NCBI GenBank assembly: GCA_032433765.1
Contig: JAVIAB010000092.1
Span: 40,287,218-40,351,217, forward strand
Direction of reading: 5' to 3'
DNA: 64,000 nt
Source: Megaustenia siamemsis
Lineage: Eukaryota; Mollusca; Gastropoda; Stylommatophora; Ariophantidae
Numbering within the stretch: position 1 is the first letter of the stretch; each line of letters starts with the position of its first letter. Positions 60,480-64,000 of the stretch are shown here, piece by piece. Under the pieces are notes generated by a model, which saw only the letters and a list, made by a program, of their open reading frames with translations, was not told the DNA's origin and ran no database searches. The position numbers were made by a program, and so were the translations under genes.

Positions 60480-60957
60480 GGCAGAAAAGACGACAGAACA
60501 CAATCAAAATTTGTACATAACTTTCAATGACCAGGAAAAAGCATCCGGTTGAGTAAAAGAGAATATCTGTGGGAGATAATAAACACATACAGAGTGGACC
60601 TACACCTAACCAATCTAATTAAAAGTCTCTACATCAACATCAGCTACAGTCAGAACAACAACAGGATACACAGACCACTTTGAAGTTAGATCTTAATTAT
60701 AAGACAGGGGTGCGCACGTTCCTCATGCTCCCTTTCCCCGCTTACTATTTACTACATACATGTATAAATATATGCAAGGTAGCCAACGCATCAAAGATAG
60801 AGGAGATCAACGAGCTTCTATTTGCAGACGATTAGGCACTAATATATGGAACAAGTTAAGACCTATAAGAACACTTATATAGACTCAACAGGCATAAAAT
60901 ACAAAATGAAAATCAACATCAAGAAAACAGAAGTCATGAACATCACAAAAGACAAAC
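60480..60957 (+). pseudogene. LINE family E, 5' segment in inverted orientation
   Basis: The plus strand carries RT motif A (ITFNDQEKA, where relatives have KAFD), IWEIINTYRVDLHLTNLIKS, motif B (RQGCALS by frameshift), motif C (EEINELLFADD, then a stop) and MKINIKKTEVMNITKDKQNV. It lies next to the opposite-strand 3' half (59825-60475). Together they form one element with a 5' inversion. Confidence 0.78.
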
Positions 60958-60959
60958 AA

Positions 60960-61412
60960 AATGTGCATAGAGCTTCAGAACATCCTCTGTTTTGTTTCGG
61001 AACCCCATCTGAGAATTGCTTAACTGTAGTTATATTATAAGTCTCAGACTTTTCTTCACAATTTTGGCGTTTAACTTTCCTACACGACCGAGAAGCGATA
61101 TACCTCTAAATTGGTAGCAGTCTCTCTTCCAACCTTTATTTTTCCATATTGGTGCGATGATTGCCTGTTTCCAGTCTTCTGGGGTTTTATGTTATGTTGG
61201 TGCCATGCTGCATTAAATATTATGTGCAGCCATGTTACCTTCTGTTTCTCCTGCTGCTGCCATTATTTCTACTGGTATGTTATCCATACCCGGTGCTTTA
61301 TTTCTTGGAGCATACTTGATCATTTCTCCGACTTCCTCTTTCATGATGATGGATTCAATGCGTGTACATTCTTGCGTGATTTTTGTTTTGTTATTGGTAG
61401 ATGGCGCCATGT
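60960..61412 (-). pseudogene. LINE family D, downstream block (linker and RT start)
   Basis: Read downwards: MAPSTNNKTKITQECTRIES, IIMKEEVGEMIKYAPRNKAP, GMDNIPVEIMAA and, after frameshifts, the first RT blocks (GISLLGRVGKLNAKIV, then a GFRNKTED-like motif). It continues the block at 62612-63400, interrupted by LINE B2. The RT catalytic core is missing because the LINE E insertion abuts it. Confidence 0.75.
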
Positions 61413-61417
61413 TTAAT

Positions 61418-62605
61418 GATCATCATCAAGTATAGTGCCTGCTGGCGTAGGTGATCATGTCTCTCCACAACTTTCGATCTCGACAGCTATTTATCATTTC
61501 TGTTGTTGACTTTCTGACAGGCCATTCTTTTAAGCTGTCTGGTATTTTTTTTTCTCTTTGCCTCCCTAGATCTCTTTGTCCCTCGATTTTTCCAGCTGCC
61601 TCTTTCTCAATACATGGCCAAAAAATGATGATTGATTTTTAATAATATTGGAAATTAGCTCACTTTTTGCTTTGGCCTCTTTCATAACGTTTTCATTACT
61701 CTTCATAGATGTCATTGGTATTCTCAACATTCTTCTGTAAAACCACATTTCTACGGCCTCCAGTGATTTTCTTGTCTGCTGCACTATTGTCCATGATTTA
61801 CATCAATATGTTAAGACTGGCTCTACATAACATTTAAGAACTTGTTTTCTTGTTTCTATTGTCAAAATTGGATTGCAGAGTATCTTCCTCGTTTTTTTGA
61901 AAAGTTGCTTTTGCCTGAGCCATTCTGCATCTCACCTCTGTTGTACATCTACCATCTGAGGTTAACAAAGTTCCCAGATATTTAAATTTATTTACCTGTT
62001 TTAATATTGTTCCACTTGCCTTTATTGTGTACTGAGGTGATGACTTTTTCTTTGTTGTCACCATTATTTCTGTATTTTTATATTAACACTGAGTCCTTAA
62101 TTTTTGCTTTCTTTCACTATAACGTCTAACATTTCTTGTAACTCACTTTCACTCTTAGCGATTAAGACGGTATCATCAGCGTAGTAGGTAAAGTAAAGTG
62201 CCCCATCACGGCATGTGGCGTATAGGGAATATGGTGTTAGTGACCATAATATTTTACTTACAGACCTTTGGCACATGATTTTTGGGGTAATGTGGTCTGT
62301 ATTACGCCTATGCCGCTTTACTTTCCCAGAAAAAAAATCCGATACCCATTTAAGGCTGGGTAAACCTGGAAGCCGTCGATCAGGATCGAAACACGACGCT
62401 TGTCCTTTGTAGTCGAATTCACTAATCACTGAGCTATCGCGGCTCTCGTATCATCAGCATACCTTAGATTTTCATTTATATTATGGCCTCCGGTTGTTAT
62501 TCCAGGCATGCCCCTTATGGATCTTAAAATAATCTGACTATACATATTAAATAAATCTGGTGACAGCACACAATCTTGCCTAACACCCTGTTTTATTTGT
62601 GACAT
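61418..62605 (-). pseudogene. LINE family B2 inserted in LINE D
   Basis: Read downwards: [20 protein letters not shown] (motif B), NENLRYADD (motif C). A SINE-1 then interrupts it (62181-62447), and the frame resumes at [19 protein letters not shown], then [40 protein letters not shown] and the 3' end with an ATCATC tail. It is 5'-truncated at the same motif-B region as the 38333-39581 copy. The target duplication is unclear. Confidence 0.87.
62181..62447 (-). mobile_element. SINE-1 inserted in the YADD codons of LINE B2
   Basis: A full copy, minus strand, with B and A boxes readable on that strand and a tail actttactttacctactac. The 11-bp duplication gtatcatcagc (62170-62180 and 62448-62458) is the complement of the codons for A-D-D-T, so the catalytic motif is present on both sides of the SINE. 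Confidence 0.95.
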
Positions 62606-62611
62606 TTCCGT

Positions 62612-63400
62612 GTTTTATAGGCCTTAAAAAATATTCTTTCCATCTCTGTTGCATATGTTAGTTATGTGATATTGGCTGTTCGTCTTTGTCGTTTATGAGC
62701 TTAGTAGGATCGTGGTTTACTTTTTTAGCTCTTGTTGCTTTTACTGCTTTGTAGAAATCTCATGTGGCTGTCATGAAGTCACTGTTCATATTTTGTCCGA
62801 ATTCTGTCCATTTATTTTGCTTAGCTTCTTTGATCAAATGTTTAACTTTTTTCCAAACTAACGCATATTTTTCATGTTCTTCTTGGTTCTTATTCTCCCT
62901 GAAATTTCTTAACAGTTTCTTCTCTTCTTTGATTGCTTCTCTTATTGCTTTGTTCAAACACGGGTGCTCTTTTTCCTTTCTTTTGTCGTTAGTTTCGTTC
63001 TACATACTGTTTTGGAGATGTTAATTAACGTTTTCTTAAACTGTTTCCACTCTTTTTCTACTGTGTTTTCTACGTTAGGAAGTTTCTTGAATTCATCCGT
63101 TAGTTTTTTCTTCTAGGGGTTTTCTTGATTCGTGATCTTTTAATTGTTTTATTTTTATTGCCTGTTCTTTTTGCTTCTTTTGTTTGTTTACGTATCTTCT
63201 GAGTGTAATCATTTTATGGTCCGTACCGTCTGTGAGATTAGCGATAACTCTGTTGTCGGTTACTCTTTTCTTGTGTTTGAAGAATGTGTTAGTGATAAAC
63301 AAATCATTTTGATTACATAATTCCAGCAGTCTGCTCTCATTTTCCTTTATTACAGCTGTTTTATCGCAAAGTACTCTTAGTTTTAAATGTGTCTATTTGT
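62612..63400 (-). pseudogene. LINE family D, upstream block (endonuclease end and linker)
   Basis: Read downwards: VIKENESRLLELCNQNDLFI and TNTFFKHKKRVTDNRVIANL (endonuclease), then TDHKMITLRRYV with the DH of the endonuclease active site. The linker follows: LNKAIREAIKEEKKLLRNFR, WKKVKHLIKEAKQNKWTEFG, MNSDFMTATRDFYKAVKATR and QQRWKEYF. It resumes on the far side of LINE B2 at 61412. It is 5'-truncated and frameshifted. Confidence 0.78.
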
Positions 63401-64000
63401 TATATTGATCCCACAGCAAAGCCAAAAAAGGTAGTTTATTATTCAAACAAGAAAGTAAGAACATGGGCAAATGTGCGATAGAACTCTGTAGTAAATCTGC
63501 TAAAGCGAAGACTATGTAATTAATGCACTGTATATAACTGAGTCTACGACTACTAGAGCATGTCAAGGACATCATTAAACACTACAAACAAACCACTGCA
63601 AATTATAAATCTTCACACACTGCAAATTATAAATCTTCACACAGTACAGATGTCATTCTATCATAGTATGCTAAAATTGATTCAAATTATGCAAACGTCA
63701 TTGGAATTAGTAGATTATTATCAGAAAACAAATAAAATAGTGTAACCAAAGATAGCATTATGCGAACTCACATTTACAGAAATAATTATGCTACAAGAGA
63801 CACCTTTTCTAGTCCAAATTCTCCACGTATCAATAATATGTTTGTCTTAACAGCACAAGGGCTCTTGTGACGGCATGTAATCGATGTATTTAGATACCAT
63901 TTTTTTTTAAAATCAGATCTTGTCTTTACGCTGAAGACATAATCAATAACTGTATACTATATGCATCATTCAGCTGTATGAATAGCAAGTGAGTGCACAT
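63401..64000. other. No recognisable gene
   Basis: AT-rich sequence to the window end. A short perfect repeat (gcaaattataaatcttcacac) occurs twice near 63600-63640. Confidence 0.5.

Overview
This is eukaryotic, intron-type DNA from an invertebrate animal. There are no operons and few credible long ORFs. The window holds dense decayed non-LTR retrotransposons, tRNA-derived SINEs, DNA transposons and long minisatellites. The retrotransposon families and the repeat style suggest a lophotrochozoan, most likely a mollusc. That placement is an inference, not a proof.

The host gene is the main result. Two short minus-strand exons (28469-28618 and 23471-23592) encode consecutive parts of a membrane adenylyl cyclase of ADCY5/6 type: the sixth membrane helix with the signalling helix, then the start of the first cyclase domain. 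Both have canonical splice sites and compatible reading phases. I found no further exon of this gene, so the window is mostly introns. The intron between the exons (23593-28468) carries a SINE, a roughly 1.45-kb 18-bp minisatellite and a 46-bp minisatellite made of CRE-like sites.

Layout. 1-9 kb: SINEs, a 23-bp minisatellite with a 95-bp higher-order unit, and LINE scraps. 11-15.5 kb: two minus-strand LINEs, one with an internal 62-bp tandem expansion. 17-18.8 kb: an RNase H-bearing LINE and a 65/66-bp array. 19.6-21.5 kb: nested LINEs. 22.8-28.6 kb: the adenylyl cyclase exons and intronic arrays. 29-30 kb: TA and GATA/GACA microsatellites. 33-36.5 kb: a large array switching between 33-bp and 41-bp units. 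36.5-40 kb: LINE and SINE nests. 40.4-41.3 kb: a 54-bp x 15 array inside an unidentified ORF. 42.4-45 kb: a complete hAT element with its 8-bp target duplication. 47.5-51 kb: LINE tails, a mariner scrap and a nearly intact Tc1/mariner-superfamily transposase with an unusually long D-E spacer. 51.4-63.4 kb: many LINE copies, including one with a twin-priming-like inversion and one with a SINE inserted exactly in the catalytic YADD codons.

Family letters are local labels. A: LINE ending near NLRCGDGT. B1 and B2: LINEs with (GAT)n tails, ending near YVNRYGT and in a related sequence. C: LINE with FADD. D: LINE found only at 61-63.4 kb. E: LINE with a CTT-rich end. F: LINE 3' pieces only. G: LINE with RNase H. 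No element looks fully functional, but several are only one or a few lesions from an open frame. Function, expression and exact taxonomy could not be tested here.
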